Shown here piece after piece: positions 16,052 to 24,134 of a DNA stretch of 53,881 nt (position 1 is the first letter of the stretch; each line of letters opens with the position of its first letter). Below the pieces are notes generated by a model. It saw only the letters and a program-made list of their open reading frames with translations, searched no databases and had not been told where the DNA came from. Origin of the DNA: Streptomyces blattellae (GTDB lineage: Bacteria; Actinomycetota; Actinomycetes; Streptomycetales; Streptomycetaceae); the NCBI RefSeq assembly GCF_009709555.1, contig NZ_WJBG01000166.1, positions 1-53,881 of the forward strand, given 5' to 3'. Made by a program: the position numbers and the translations under genes.

Positions 16052-18923
16052 CCGGAACGATGTTCACCAGCTTCGGCGCCCGCACGATCACCTTGCGGAT
16101 CCCGGCGCCGTCCAGTGCCGCGACGACCTTCTCGTCGGTCAGCGCGACCTTCTCCAGCTCCTCCCCGGAGATGGCCGGCGAGACCTCCAGGCGGGCCTTG
16201 ACCTTGCCCTTGACCTGGACCACGCAGGTCACGGTCTCGTCGACGACGTACGCCGGGTCGGCGACCGGGAAGTCCTGGTGGACCACCGAGCCCTCATGGC
16301 CCAGCTTGCGCCACAGTTCCTCGGCGATGTGCGGGGCCAGCGGCGCGACCAGCAGCACCAGCGGCTCGGCGATCGACCGCGGCACCGCGCCCGAGGCCTT
16401 GGTCAGGTGGTTGTTCAGCTCGGTGACCTTGGCGATGGCGGTGTTGAACCGCATGCCCTCCAGGTCACCGCGCACCCCGTCGATCGCCTTGTGCAGGGCA
16501 CGCAGCGTGTCCTCGTCGGGCTCCGCGTCGACGACCGTCACATCGCCGGTCGCCTCGTCGACGACGTTGCGCCACAGCCGCTGCAGCAGCCGGAACTGGC
16601 CCACCACCGCGCGTGTGTCCCACGGCCGGGACACGTCCAGCGGGCCCATCGCCATCTCGTACAGCCGCAGCGTGTCCGCGCCGTACTCGGCGCAGATCTC
16701 GTCCGGAGTGACCGCGTTCTTCAGGGACTTGCCCATCTTGCCCAGCAGCCGGGAGACCTTCTCGCCCTGGTAGTAGTACGCGCCGTCGCGCTCCTCCACC
16801 TCGGCGGCCGCCACCGCGATGCCACGGCTGTCGCGGTAGACGTAGGCCTGGATCATGCCCTGGTTGAACAGCTTGTGGAACGGCTCGACCGACGAGACGT
16901 GCCCCAGGTCGTACAGGACCTTGGACCAGAAGCGCGCGTACAGCAGGTGCAGTACGGCGTGCTCGGCGCCGCCCACGTACAGGTCGACGCCGCCGTGCGG
17001 CTGGCCCTCGCGCGGGCCCATCCAGTACCGCTCGATCTCGGGGTCGACCAGCTGCCGCCCGTTGTGCGGGTCCAGGTAGCGCAGCTCGTACCAGCAGGAA
17101 CCGGCCCAGTTGGGCATGGTGTTGGTCTCACGCCGGTACCTGCGCGGACCGCGGCCGTCGCCCAGGTCCAGGGTGACGTCGACCCACTCCTCGTTGCGCG
17201 ACAGCGGCGTCTCGGGCTGGGTGTCGGCGTCGTCCGGGTCGAAGGTGCGCGGTGAGTAGTCCTCGACCTCCGGCAGCTCCAGCGGCAGCATCGACTCGGG
17301 CAGCGCGTGGGCGATGCCCTCCTCGTCGTAGACGATCGGGAAGGGCTCGCCCCAGTAGCGCTGGCGGCTGAACAGCCAGTCGCGCAGCCGGAAGTTGACC
17401 GTGCCCTCGCCGATGCCCGTGCGCTCCAGCCACTCGGTGATGCGCGTCTTGGCCTCGGCGACGCCCAGGCCGTCCAGGGAGACACTTTCGCCACTGGAGT
17501 TGATGATCTTCGCGTCGTACGACGAGAAGGCGTCCTCCCATGTGGAGGTGTCCGTGCCCCGGCCGTCGGTCGGCTCGACGATGCAGTGGATGGGCAGCTC
17601 GAAGGCGCGCGCGAACTCGAAGTCGCGCTGGTCGCCCGCCGGCACGGCCATGATCGCGCCGGTGCCGTAGCCCATCAGGACGTAGTCGGCGATGAAGACG
17701 GGGATCCGCTCGCCGTTGACCGGGTTGGTCGCGTAGGCGCCGATGAAGACGCCGGTCTTGTCCTTGGCCTCGGCCTGCCGCTCGACGTCGGACTTCGAGG
17801 CGGCCTGCGCGCGGTAGGCGGTGACGGCCTGGGCCGGGGTCGCGTGGCCGCCGGTCCACACGTCGTGCGTACCCTCCGGCCACGCGGCAGGCGTGAACTT
17901 CTCGACCAGCGGGTGCTCGGGGGCCAGCACCATGTAGGTCGCGCCGAACAGGGTGTCCGGGCGGGTGGTGAAGACGGTGATGCGCTCGCCGTCGATCGGG
18001 AAATCGACGCGGGCGCCCTCGGAGCGGCCGATCCAGTTGCGCTGCTGCAGCTTGATGGCCTCGGGCCAGTCCAGCGCGTCCAGGTCGTCCAGCAGCCGGT
18101 CGGCGTAGGCGGTGATGCGCATGTTCCACTGGCGCAGCTTGGCCTTGAAGACGGGGAAGTTGCCGCGCTCGGAGCGGCCGTCGGCGGTGACCTCCTCGTT
18201 GGCCAGCACGGTGCCCAGGCCCGGGCACCAGTTGACGGGCGCGTCGGAGGCGTAGGCCAGGCGGTACTCACCCAGGACGTCGGCGCGCTCGGCGGCGCTC
18301 AGCTCGTTCCAGGATCGGCCGCCCGGCAGCGCGCGCTCACCGCTCTCGAACTGCGCGACCAGCTCGGAGACCGGGCGGGCGGTGCGAGCCTCGTCGTCGT
18401 ACCAGGAGTTGAAGATCTGCAGGAAGATCCACTGGGTCCACTTGTAGTAGTCCGGGTCGATCGTGGCGAACGACCGGCGCTTGTCGTGGCCCAGGCCCAG
18501 CCGGCGCAGCTGGATCTTCATGTTCTCGATGTTGGCCTCGGTGGACACGCGCGGGTGCGTGCCGGTCTGCACGGCGTACTGCTCGGCGGGCAGGCCGAAG
18601 GCGTCGAAGCCCAGGGTGTGCAGGACGTTGTGGCCGGTCATGCGCTGGAACCGGGCGAATACATCGGTGGCGATGTAGCCCAGGGGGTGGCCGACGTGCA
18701 GGCCCGCACCGGAGGGGTACGGGAACATGTCCATGATGAACTTCTTGGGCTTGGCGGCCAGTTCGGGGTCGCCCGCCAGGTCGCCCTTGGGGTTCGGCGC
18801 CGCATAGGTGCCGTCGGCGTCCCAGAAGTCCTGCCAGCGTGCCTCGATGTCCGCGGCCAGGGCCGCGGTGTAGCGGTGCGGCGCGGCCACCTCGGCGGCG
18901 GCAGCGGGGTTCGTCTCGCTCAT
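16047..18923 (-). CDS. leuS: Leucyl-tRNA synthetase
   Basis: The protein has 958 residues and is a class I synthetase that charges tRNA-Leu. The HIGH-type motif is in MFPYPSGAGLHVGHPLGY near residue 70. A large CP1 editing insertion follows. The KMSKS equivalent is GKMGKSLKN, with Gly replacing the first Ser as is common in this family. The anticodon-binding domain and C-terminus end NIVPV. I chose the ATG at 18923 (MSETNPAAAAEV); a TTG three codons upstream is an alternative. It is preceded by a leucine attenuator, so expression should rise when charged tRNA-Leu is short. Confidence 0.97.
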   Translation of the reverse strand: MSETNPAAAAEVAAPHRYTAALAADIEARWQDFWDADGTYAAPNPKGDLAGDPELAAKPKKFIMDMFPYPSGAGLHVGHPLGYIATDVFARFQRMTGHNVLHTLGFDAFGLPAEQYAVQTGTHPRVSTEANIENMKIQLRRLGLGHDKRRSFATIDPDYYKWTQWIFLQIFNSWYDDEARTARPVSELVAQFESGERALPGGRSWNELSAAERADVLGEYRLAYASDAPVNWCPGLGTVLANEEVTADGRSERGNFPVFKAKLRQWNMRITAYADRLLDDLDALDWPEAIKLQQRNWIGRSEGARVDFPIDGERITVFTTRPDTLFGATYMVLAPEHPLVEKFTPAAWPEGTHDVWTGGHATPAQAVTAYRAQAASKSDVERQAEAKDKTGVFIGAYATNPVNGERIPVFIADYVLMGYGTGAIMAVPAGDQRDFEFARAFELPIHCIVEPTDGRGTDTSTWEDAFSSYDAKIINSSGESVSLDGLGVAEAKTRITEWLERTGIGEGTVNFRLRDWLFSRQRYWGEPFPIVYDEEGIAHALPESMLPLELPEVEDYSPRTFDPDDADTQPETPLSRNEEWVDVTLDLGDGRGPRRYRRETNTMPNWAGSCWYELRYLDPHNGRQLVDPEIERYWMGPREGQPHGGVDLYVGGAEHAVLHLLYARFWSKVLYDLGHVSSVEPFHKLFNQGMIQAYVYRDSRGIAVAAAEVEERDGAYYYQGEKVSRLLGKMGKSLKNAVTPDEICAEYGADTLRLYEMAMGPLDVSRPWDTRAVVGQFRLLQRLWRNVVDEATGDVTVVDAEPDEDTLRALHKAIDGVRGDLEGMRFNTAIAKVTELNNHLTKASGAVPRSIAEPLVLLVAPLAPHIAEELWRKLGHEGSVVHQDFPVADPAYVVDETVTCVVQVKGKVKARLEVSPAISGEELEKVALTDEKVVAALDGAGIRKVIVRAPKLVNIVPV

Positions 18924-18974
18924 GGTCCTCAAAGCTCCATCGATCGTCTCTGCCAGCGGCGACTTTCAAGAAAC

Positions 18975-19000
18975 GAAAAATCCCCTCGCACAGGAGGGGA
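18975..19000 (-). promoter_or_regulatory. Attenuator terminator in the leuS leader
   Basis: On the leuS strand the leader reads TCCCCTC-CTGTGC-GAGGGGA followed by five T, a true intrinsic terminator 52 nt before the ATG. Just upstream of the left arm, GCGCGGC (19002-19008) is complementary to GCCGCGC (19051-19057) at the end of the leader peptide. That gives a possible competing antiterminator. Confidence 0.75.
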
Positions 19001-19047
19001 CGCCGCGCCGATTCCGACCACCCGGTCTCACCGTGGGTCGGGACTGA

Positions 19048-19086
19048 TCAGCGCGGCTCGCTAAGCAGAAGGCGTACGGCACGCAT
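19048..19086 (-). CDS. Leucine leader peptide for leuS attenuation
   Basis: The 12-residue ORF reads MRAVRLLLSEPR. Its three consecutive leucine codons are CTT CTG CTT, and CTT is rare in such high-GC genomes. It lies just before the terminator hairpin. This fits classic ribosome-mediated attenuation: a ribosome stalled at the Leu codons would free the downstream segment to form an antiterminator. Attenuators upstream of leuS in some Streptomyces have been predicted computationally before, as I recall. No clear Shine-Dalgarno is visible; a TACCCT seven bases upstream might make the message leaderless. Confidence 0.72.
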   Translation of the reverse strand: MRAVRLLLSEPR

Positions 19087-19179
19087 GGCGTCAGGGTACC
19101 GCAGCCGTCGAGGGGGCCGCGACGGGCTTCCATGGGGCACACTGACGCCCCACGGCCGCTTGTGAAGATTCCGAAAAGC

Positions 19180-19192
19180 TGAACATAGTTCA
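19180..19192. promoter_or_regulatory. Perfect palindrome TGAACATAGTTCA in the divergent leuS / cytochrome b promoter region
   Basis: This 13-bp palindrome (5-bp arms, 3-bp centre) lies in a conspicuously AT-rich patch, 155 bp before the cytochrome b gene and 94 bp before the leader peptide. It looks like an operator. The bound regulator is unknown. The rest of 19087-19346 holds only promoter-like AT-rich sequence. Confidence 0.45.
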
Positions 19193-19346
19193 ATTATTAC
19201 CCGGCGTAACAGCCGCTAAAGGACAACACAGGCCCCTCAGAGCCCGTAGATAACAACGCAATAACTCAAACGGCGTACCGCTCGGTTTGGCTGGACTTAG
19301 AGTGCGGCAGCGGGACCGCTTTCCCGAACTGCTCGGAGTTGCCCCC

Positions 19347-20699
19347 ATGAACCCTCGTAGTAGCAACAGCTCGCTCCCCCAGGCAGGCCGGTCGGCCTAC
19401 GGGGTGGCGACGGCTGTCTTCCTGCTGGCCATACCCCTTGTCGTGGTGTACGGAGGCCTCTGGCTCCAGGAATTCCTCAACTTCGGGGCGGGCGTGGTGT
19501 CGCTCGTCCTGCTCACCTGCTCCGTGATCTGGGGGCTCGTGGCCCAGGACCGGATGATCCTCGACACCCGGCAGCGGATCATCTCGCAGGGCATCCACCG
19601 GGTGACCGCCGTCGGCTCGATCGCGTTCCTCCTGCTGCACATCGGAGTCAAGCTGGCTCTCGACCACGTCGGCTGGATCGCCGTGTTCATCCCCTTCGGG
19701 CTGGTCTTCGCCGGCGGCGACGAGATCCCGGGCAGCGCCGCCCTCATCGGCCTCGGCACACTGGCCGGCCAGCTCATGATCTTCGTGGGGATCACCGGCG
19801 CGCTGCGCACCCAGTTCGCCTCCCCGGCGCCGGTCGCGGCCCGCTGGCGGGCGATGCACATGCTGGCCTATCCGGCCTGGTGCGCAGGGCTGCTGCACGG
19901 CCTGTACGCGGGACGCGCCGTGAAAAGCCCGATCTTCACGGTCATGTACGGGCTGTGCGTGGTCGGCGTCATCGCGGCCCTGGCTCTGCGCGCGGCACCG
20001 CGCCCCTTCAAGCGCCAGGTCCAGGACAGGGTGGCCGCGATCCTCGGCACCGAGGAGAAGTCGGGCCGCGAGGACCTGGAGGAGAGCCGCGCCCGGGCCA
20101 CGGGAGGCGCCACCCTGCCCGGCTACGAGCGGGCCGACGCCACGGGCCCCCAGCGCGCCACCCTGCCCGGCTACGAGCGAGCCGACGCCACAGGCCCCCA
20201 GCCGCGGATGACACCCCCCTCGGCGCCGCTGTACGAGCGGCCCGCCCCGGAGCCCGCGAACGGCTTCGCGGCCGCCTACCGCGCCGTGACGCCTCCGCGC
20301 TCCCAGCAGCCGTACGCAGCCGACCAGACCGCGCGCATGGAGCTGCCGCTGGACATGCAGGCCACGGAGGCGATCCCGCGGGTCGACAACGGCGGCAGCA
20401 CCTCGGGCAGCTGGCCGATCCCGTCGCCGCCGCCCGTCGGCGAGGCGCCCCCGTCGGCGTACGACCCGCTCACCGACACGGGATACAACATCCCGGCCTA
20501 TGGCAATCAGGACACCGGCGGGTACGGCCAGAGTGATGTGTACGACACCGGTGAGACGAACACCCTCTACGGCACGTACTCCCCCAATGACACGTACAAC
20601 AGCGGTCCCGCCAATGAACCATCCCCCGGTGATTCGTACGACTTCGACTCACCAGGTCCGGGCGAACCTTGGAACACGCCTTCCGGAGGCTATAGGTGA
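19347..20699 (+). CDS. Two-heme membrane cytochrome b-like protein (ferric-reductase-like) with disordered tail
   Basis: The protein has 450 residues from the ATG at 19347. The first 220 residues hold about five or six membrane helices. Two helices carry His pairs spaced as in b-type heme proteins: His84/His98 (HRVTAVGSIAFLLLH) and His171/His184 (HMLAYPAWCAGLLH). This matches ferric-reductase-like transmembrane domains with two stacked hemes. The long tail is Pro/Gly/Tyr-rich and contains a perfect 16-residue duplication starting ATLPGYERADATGPQ. Its stop overlaps the next gene by GTGA. It probably receives electrons from the NuoF-ferredoxin protein. The acceptor is unknown. The heme call is an inference from His spacing. 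Confidence 0.72.
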   Translation: MNPRSSNSSLPQAGRSAYGVATAVFLLAIPLVVVYGGLWLQEFLNFGAGVVSLVLLTCSVIWGLVAQDRMILDTRQRIISQGIHRVTAVGSIAFLLLHIGVKLALDHVGWIAVFIPFGLVFAGGDEIPGSAALIGLGTLAGQLMIFVGITGALRTQFASPAPVAARWRAMHMLAYPAWCAGLLHGLYAGRAVKSPIFTVMYGLCVVGVIAALALRAAPRPFKRQVQDRVAAILGTEEKSGREDLEESRARATGGATLPGYERADATGPQRATLPGYERADATGPQPRMTPPSAPLYERPAPEPANGFAAAYRAVTPPRSQQPYAADQTARMELPLDMQATEAIPRVDNGGSTSGSWPIPSPPPVGEAPPSAYDPLTDTGYNIPAYGNQDTGGYGQSDVYDTGETNTLYGTYSPNDTYNSGPANEPSPGDSYDFDSPGPGEPWNTPSGGYR

Positions 20700-22309
20700 A
20701 CGAGGCCCTGCCCGACGTACCAGAAGTCCGCGTGGTCGGCCTTCCCCAGCTCACGTCGGGCTTCGACCTTGTCGAAAGACTCGATCTGCCCATGCACCTG
20801 AAGGTGCACGGGCCGCTCGAACCCCTGGGCGGCGAGCAACTCGCCAAGCTCGCCGAGAACATCAACCTGAAGGGCCGCGGCGGCGCGGGCTTCCCCTTCC
20901 ACAAGAAGCTGCGCTCGGTCGCCGAGGCGGCGATCAAGCGCGGTGTGCGCCCGGTCGTCGTCGTCAACGGAAGCGAGGACGAACCGGCCTGCCGCAAGGA
21001 CACGGTGCTCATCAACCGTGCCCCTCATCTGATCCTGGACGGCGCCCTGTTGTGCGCCGAGGCCCTGGGTGCCCGCACGCTCGTGGTGGGGGTCACCCGG
21101 GAGTCCACGCAGCGCTCCATGGAAGCCGCCCTCGCCGAACGCGGCCTGAGCAACGGCCGTAGATCGGCCCTCCGCGCGCGCGTGCAGCGCAATCCCGTAC
21201 GGATGGTCACCGGAGCGGCGGCGTCGCTGATCCGGTCCATCGACGGCGGCCCGGCGATCCCGCCCGGCCGCAAGGTCAGCGCCTCGCAGAACGGCGTCGG
21301 CGGCGCCCCGACCCTGCTCTCCAACGCCGAGACGTTCGCCCAACTCGCCATCGCCGCCCGCATCGGCCCGGAGCGCTACGGCAACACCGGCCTGTACGAC
21401 GAACCCGGCACCGTCATGCTCACGGTCTCCGGCGCGGTGGCCCGCCCCATGGTGATCGAGGTCCCCACCGGAGTGCCGCTGCGTTACGTCCTTCAGCTCG
21501 CCGGCGCCCCGCCGGTTCCGCAGGGTGTGCTGACCGGCGGCTACCACGGCAAGTGGATCGACGCCGCGACGGTCAACGAGGCGATCGTCTCGCGCAATTC
21601 GCTGGACGCGGTGGGCGGAGCGCTGGGCGCCGGAGCGATCCTGCCGATCACTCAGGAGACCTGCCCGCTGGGCGAGTCGCTGCGCGTGGCCCAGTGGCTG
21701 GCCGAGGAGAGTGCGGGACAGTGCGGTCCCTGCTACCTGGGTCTGCCGGCCGCGGCGCGCGGCCTGGAAGACATCCTCAACGGCGGCGGTCCGGCCGCCC
21801 TGGAAGCCGTCAAGCAGGTCGCCAAGAACGTGAAGCGGCGCGGCGCGTGCTCCCACCCCGACGGCTCCGCGATGTTCCTGGAGTCGACCGTCAAGGCCTT
21901 CACCGACGACCTTGCCGCGCATGTCCTCGGAAACGGCTGTGGAAGACCCGTGGAGGGTGTTCTGCCCCTCTTCGAGGGCGGCAGGGCCCCGACGGGCATC
22001 CCCGGCGGCGGCGAGTCCGAGGAGAACGGTCCCAGCCGCCAGAAGATCTACGTCGACTGGACGCTGTGCCGCGGCCACGGCCTGTGCGCGGACATCCTCC
22101 CGGAGGTCTTCGAACTCGGCGCCGACGGCTTCCCGACCGTCGCGCAGGCACAGGTGCCGCGCTACGCCGAGGCCAAGGCGGTGCGTGCGGTGCGCCGTTG
22201 CCCGGCCCTCGCCCTGCGCATCGAGGAGGAGACCCCGCGCGACAAGGCACCGACCCGCAACCTGCCGGTCCTGTCCCAGGGCCGCGGACGCCGCGCGCTG
22301 GGCCGCTGA
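20696..22309 (+). CDS. NuoF-like NADH dehydrogenase flavoprotein fused to a ferredoxin
   Basis: The protein has 537 residues. The complex I 51-kDa FMN/NADH domain has NLKGRGGAGFPFHKK near residue 58 and VVVNGSEDEPACRKD near 90. An SLBB segment lies around 230-300. In the NuoF-type iron-sulfur domain, ESAGQCGPC gives Cys343 and Cys346 with Cys385 in CSHPDG. The first ligand Cys of canonical NuoF (ESCGKC) is Ala here. A C-terminal single-cluster ferredoxin has CRGHGLC and RRCPALAL. It is coupled by GTGA to the cytochrome b gene. It likely oxidises NADH and feeds the membrane hemes. It is not part of a nuo operon. Confidence 0.85.
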   Translation: MNEALPDVPEVRVVGLPQLTSGFDLVERLDLPMHLKVHGPLEPLGGEQLAKLAENINLKGRGGAGFPFHKKLRSVAEAAIKRGVRPVVVVNGSEDEPACRKDTVLINRAPHLILDGALLCAEALGARTLVVGVTRESTQRSMEAALAERGLSNGRRSALRARVQRNPVRMVTGAAASLIRSIDGGPAIPPGRKVSASQNGVGGAPTLLSNAETFAQLAIAARIGPERYGNTGLYDEPGTVMLTVSGAVARPMVIEVPTGVPLRYVLQLAGAPPVPQGVLTGGYHGKWIDAATVNEAIVSRNSLDAVGGALGAGAILPITQETCPLGESLRVAQWLAEESAGQCGPCYLGLPAAARGLEDILNGGGPAALEAVKQVAKNVKRRGACSHPDGSAMFLESTVKAFTDDLAAHVLGNGCGRPVEGVLPLFEGGRAPTGIPGGGESEENGPSRQKIYVDWTLCRGHGLCADILPEVFELGADGFPTVAQAQVPRYAEAKAVRAVRRCPALALRIEEETPRDKAPTRNLPVLSQGRGRRALGR

Positions 22310-22327
22310 GCCGGGAGTACGACGAAA

Positions 22328-22353
22328 GCGGGCCATCCGATCGGATGGCCCGC
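22328..22353. terminator. Perfect 26-bp palindrome between the NuoF-like gene and tRNA-Ala
   Basis: GCGGGCCATCCGA and its exact complement form a hairpin between convergent transcripts. It can terminate both the NuoF-like operon and the first tRNA-Ala. Confidence 0.75.
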
Positions 22354-22365
22354 CCTCAATTCCTG

Positions 22366-22438
22366 TGGAGCTAAGGAGAATTGAACTCCTGACCTCCTGC
22401 ATGCCATGCAGGCGCTCTACCAACTGAGCTATAGCCCC
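22366..22438 (-). tRNA. tRNA-Ala (GGC anticodon)
   Basis: The 73-nt cloverleaf has acceptor stem GGGGCTA/TAGCTCC, D-arm GCTC/GAGC and anticodon stem CCTGC/GCAGG with loop ATGGCAT (anticodon GGC). The T-arm is AGGAG-TTCAATT-CTCCT and the discriminator base is A. CCA is not encoded. It is identical to the copy at 28144-28216. Confidence 0.96.
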
Positions 22439-22561
22439 TTGCGTGTGCTGCCGGTTTCCCCGGCGGCGACGCCAACATTACACGGTCCACCGGGTGCAAC
22501 ACCAAATCGTTTCCGTCGGACCAGGTGTCCCAGGGGCCCGTCCGGCGTCAGGCCGGCGGCG

Positions 22562-22795
22562 TCAGGCGGTGACGAACGAATAGAACCGCTTGAGCGTGCA
22601 GTGCTCCTCCAGAAGACGGCCGTAGATCGGCTCGCCCTCCAGCTCACGGTACGTCTCGATGGGGTCGCCTTTTATGATCAGCGCCCGCGCGCATTCCTCG
22701 CACCAGTACTGGTAGTCGGGGTTGACCGGCTCCATGTCGCGGACGATCGGCGTCCCGCTGCCGCACCAGTCGCACTTTCGCCTGTGTGCACCCAT
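22562..22795 (-). CDS. Small zinc-ribbon protein, unknown function
   Basis: The protein has 77 residues. CDWCG near the start and WCEECAR near residue 33 give a CxxC...CxxC zinc site. The C-terminal half is helical and acidic (GDPIETYRELEGEPIYGRLLEEH). The ATG lies 3 nt after the stop of the preceding gene, so the two form an operon. I recognise a conserved Streptomyces protein but no function. Confidence 0.8.
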   Translation of the reverse strand: MGAHRRKCDWCGSGTPIVRDMEPVNPDYQYWCEECARALIIKGDPIETYRELEGEPIYGRLLEEHCTLKRFYSFVTA

Positions 22796-22798
22796 CGA

Positions 22799-22972
22799 TC
22801 AGCTCCAGCTGTGGCCGCAGGCCGTGCACACGTAGGAAATTCCGCCGTTGTCGCCGAGGACCTGGGCCACATGGACGGAACCGCAGGAAGGGCAGCTGAG
22901 CCGGGTCACCGTGTCCCGTGTCAACGCTGCGTCGAGGTGGTCACCGACCGCCTCGCGGATGCTCGCAGGCAT
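22799..22972 (-). CDS. Small zinc-ribbon protein
   Basis: The protein has 57 residues from the ATG at 22972, preceded by GGGAGGGAG. A longer in-frame start at 23026 exists but lacks such a site. A short helix (SIREAVGDHLDAALTRD) precedes a zinc ribbon with CPSCGS and CTACGHSW, like those that bind nucleic acid or RNA polymerase. It is first in a two-gene operon with the other zinc-ribbon gene. Confidence 0.8.
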   Translation of the reverse strand: MPASIREAVGDHLDAALTRDTVTRLSCPSCGSVHVAQVLGDNGGISYVCTACGHSWS

Positions 22973-23042
22973 CACTGGCTCCCTCCCGTCGGGCCGCGCC
23001 CCCTTCCGGCCGTTTGATTCTGCCACGGCCGGACCGATACGG

Positions 23043-23159
23043 TCAGCGACGCCTCAGTACCAGTCCGGACACGGCGGTCGCCGTGGCCGCCCCGGCCAGC
23101 GCGAACCCGCACCCCGACGGCGTCTCCTTAGAGGTATACGCCTCCGGGGCCCAACTCAC
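23043..23159 (-). CDS. Possible 38-residue membrane peptide
   Basis: The GTG at 23159 opens an ORF reading MSWAPEAYTSKETPSG, then a hydrophobic helix (FALAGAATATAVSGLVL) and ending RRR. The shape is that of a tail-anchored or C-terminal anchor peptide. There is no strong ribosome site, and it starts just past the terminator of tRNA-Ala copy 2. It may be a real small gene or the remnant of a longer one. Confidence 0.3.
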   Translation of the reverse strand: MSWAPEAYTSKETPSGCGFALAGAATATAVSGLVLRRR

Positions 23160-23180
23160 TCAAGCCGGTCGTGAACAAAA

Positions 23181-23208
23181 AGATCCCGCCCCCAAGGGGA
23201 CGGGATCT
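23181..23208 (-). terminator. Original tRNA-Ala terminator, displaced from its tRNA
   Basis: On the minus strand AGATCCCG...CGGGATCT is followed by TTTTTG, a classic intrinsic terminator. It directly follows a 14-nt fragment of the tRNA-Ala 3' end (23217-23230). In the uninterrupted chromosome it would have terminated the tRNA that now lies 4.9 kb away. Confidence 0.75.
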
Positions 23209-23211
23209 TCA

Positions 23212-23230
23212 TCCTGTGGAGCTAAGGAGA
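23212..23230. repeat. Left 19-bp direct repeat of the element (tRNA-Ala 3' end fragment)
   Basis: TCCTGTGGAGCTAAGGAGA contains the last 14 bases of tRNA-Ala plus 5 flanking bases. It is identical to 28139-28157, where the full tRNA continues. The match ends abruptly at 23230. Confidence 0.85.
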
Positions 23231-23237
23231 CTGTGGG

Positions 23238-23262
23238 CTGTTCTTGAGTGGGCTTTATCAGG
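23238..23262. repeat. Left inverted repeat of the element
   Basis: CTGTTCTTGAG, 7 bp, TATCAGG. It is inverted relative to 28115-28135, where the gap is 3 bp. Confidence 0.65.
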
Positions 23263-23350
23263 GTGTTTGGAAGGGTTGCGTTGCCCGTTGCGGAGTAGGT
23301 CGTTACCCGGCGGCAGAGGGTTGGGCGCGGTGGTGGCTGCGGGGGATGAC

Positions 23351-23977
23351 TCAAGCCGTGCGCCAGTGGTCGATTTCGAAGGAGAGCTGTGGCCATGCCG
23401 CGGCGAGTCGTGCCAGGTCGTCGGCCGTCAAGTCGTGAGCCGCACGCAGGGGCTCGTCGGGGAGGAAATGGACGGCGGTCCCGGTCGTGCCGTCGTCGGT
23501 GATCGGTTCCAGGTCGGTGGTGGGGATGCCGTGTTCGTATCGCTGGGTCCAGGATCCGTTGCGTCGGCGGTTGGTATGGACGAGCCACGTGCTGAGTGCG
23601 GCGACGACGGACATGCCCCGGCGGGGGTGGGTGTCGGGCAGTGGTGGTGCGTCGGGGTGGTCGAAGAAGCGGAGGTCCTTCGTCGCCATGACCGGCTTCT
23701 TTACGACCTGGCCGTGTTCGTCGAGGCGTGTGTCGGTGCCCCGTCCGTCGTCGGCGATGGTTACGGAGCCGTCGGAGTGGAGCGTGATGCGGCAGTGTCC
23801 GCTGTTGCTGCACTCGGCCTCGTCCGCCGCATAGGCGACGACTTCGAGAACCAGGTGCCGGAGGCCGCCGGGGGCGAATACGGCTAGGTTTTGGCGGATG
23901 TGTTCAAGGTGGTCGAGGTCGACGGTGCTCGCCCAGTCGTGCGTGGTGATACGCCAGGAGGCCCTTGGTGTGTCCAT
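23351..23977 (-). CDS. Stand-alone GyrB-like ATPase-domain protein with degenerate site
   Basis: The protein has 208 residues and matches only the N-terminal GHKL ATPase region of DNA gyrase B. HLVLEVVAYAADEAE (41-55) aligns with HLVYEVVDNSIDEA, keeping Glu45 but replacing the Mg-binding Asn with Tyr49. DGSVTIADDGRG keeps the nucleotide-binding Asp76. The glycine-rich lid (GLHGVG in gyrase) is DTHPRRG. SVVAALSTWLVHTNRRRNG and GTAVHFLPDE follow the gyrase order. The transducer, Toprim and DNA-gate parts are absent. It may bind ATP weakly, or be a decoy or inhibitor of gyrase; that is speculation. It is minus-strand at the left end of the element. Confidence 0.75.
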   Translation of the reverse strand: MDTPRASWRITTHDWASTVDLDHLEHIRQNLAVFAPGGLRHLVLEVVAYAADEAECSNSGHCRITLHSDGSVTIADDGRGTDTRLDEHGQVVKKPVMATKDLRFFDHPDAPPLPDTHPRRGMSVVAALSTWLVHTNRRRNGSWTQRYEHGIPTTDLEPITDDGTTGTAVHFLPDEPLRAAHDLTADDLARLAAAWPQLSFEIDHWRTA

Positions 23978-24134
23978 CCGAGAAGTATGGAGTCGGTGAT
24001 CACGGGCGCGGGATGTGCGGGTCCGGCCTGCCCCACTCCATGATCACCTCCTACAGCGTGAGGGGAGTGCCGCCAACTTGGCTCCCTTGTCTGCGAGTTG
24101 GCGGGCGTCGGCCTTGGGGTGAAGGGGGCGGCTG

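Noticed and set aside
18975..19060. T-box riboswitch before leuS (GGGTGG next to GCGCGGCG)
   Set aside because: The conserved T-box core is not contiguous and no specifier stem is evident; the leader peptide with Leu codons explains the region better.
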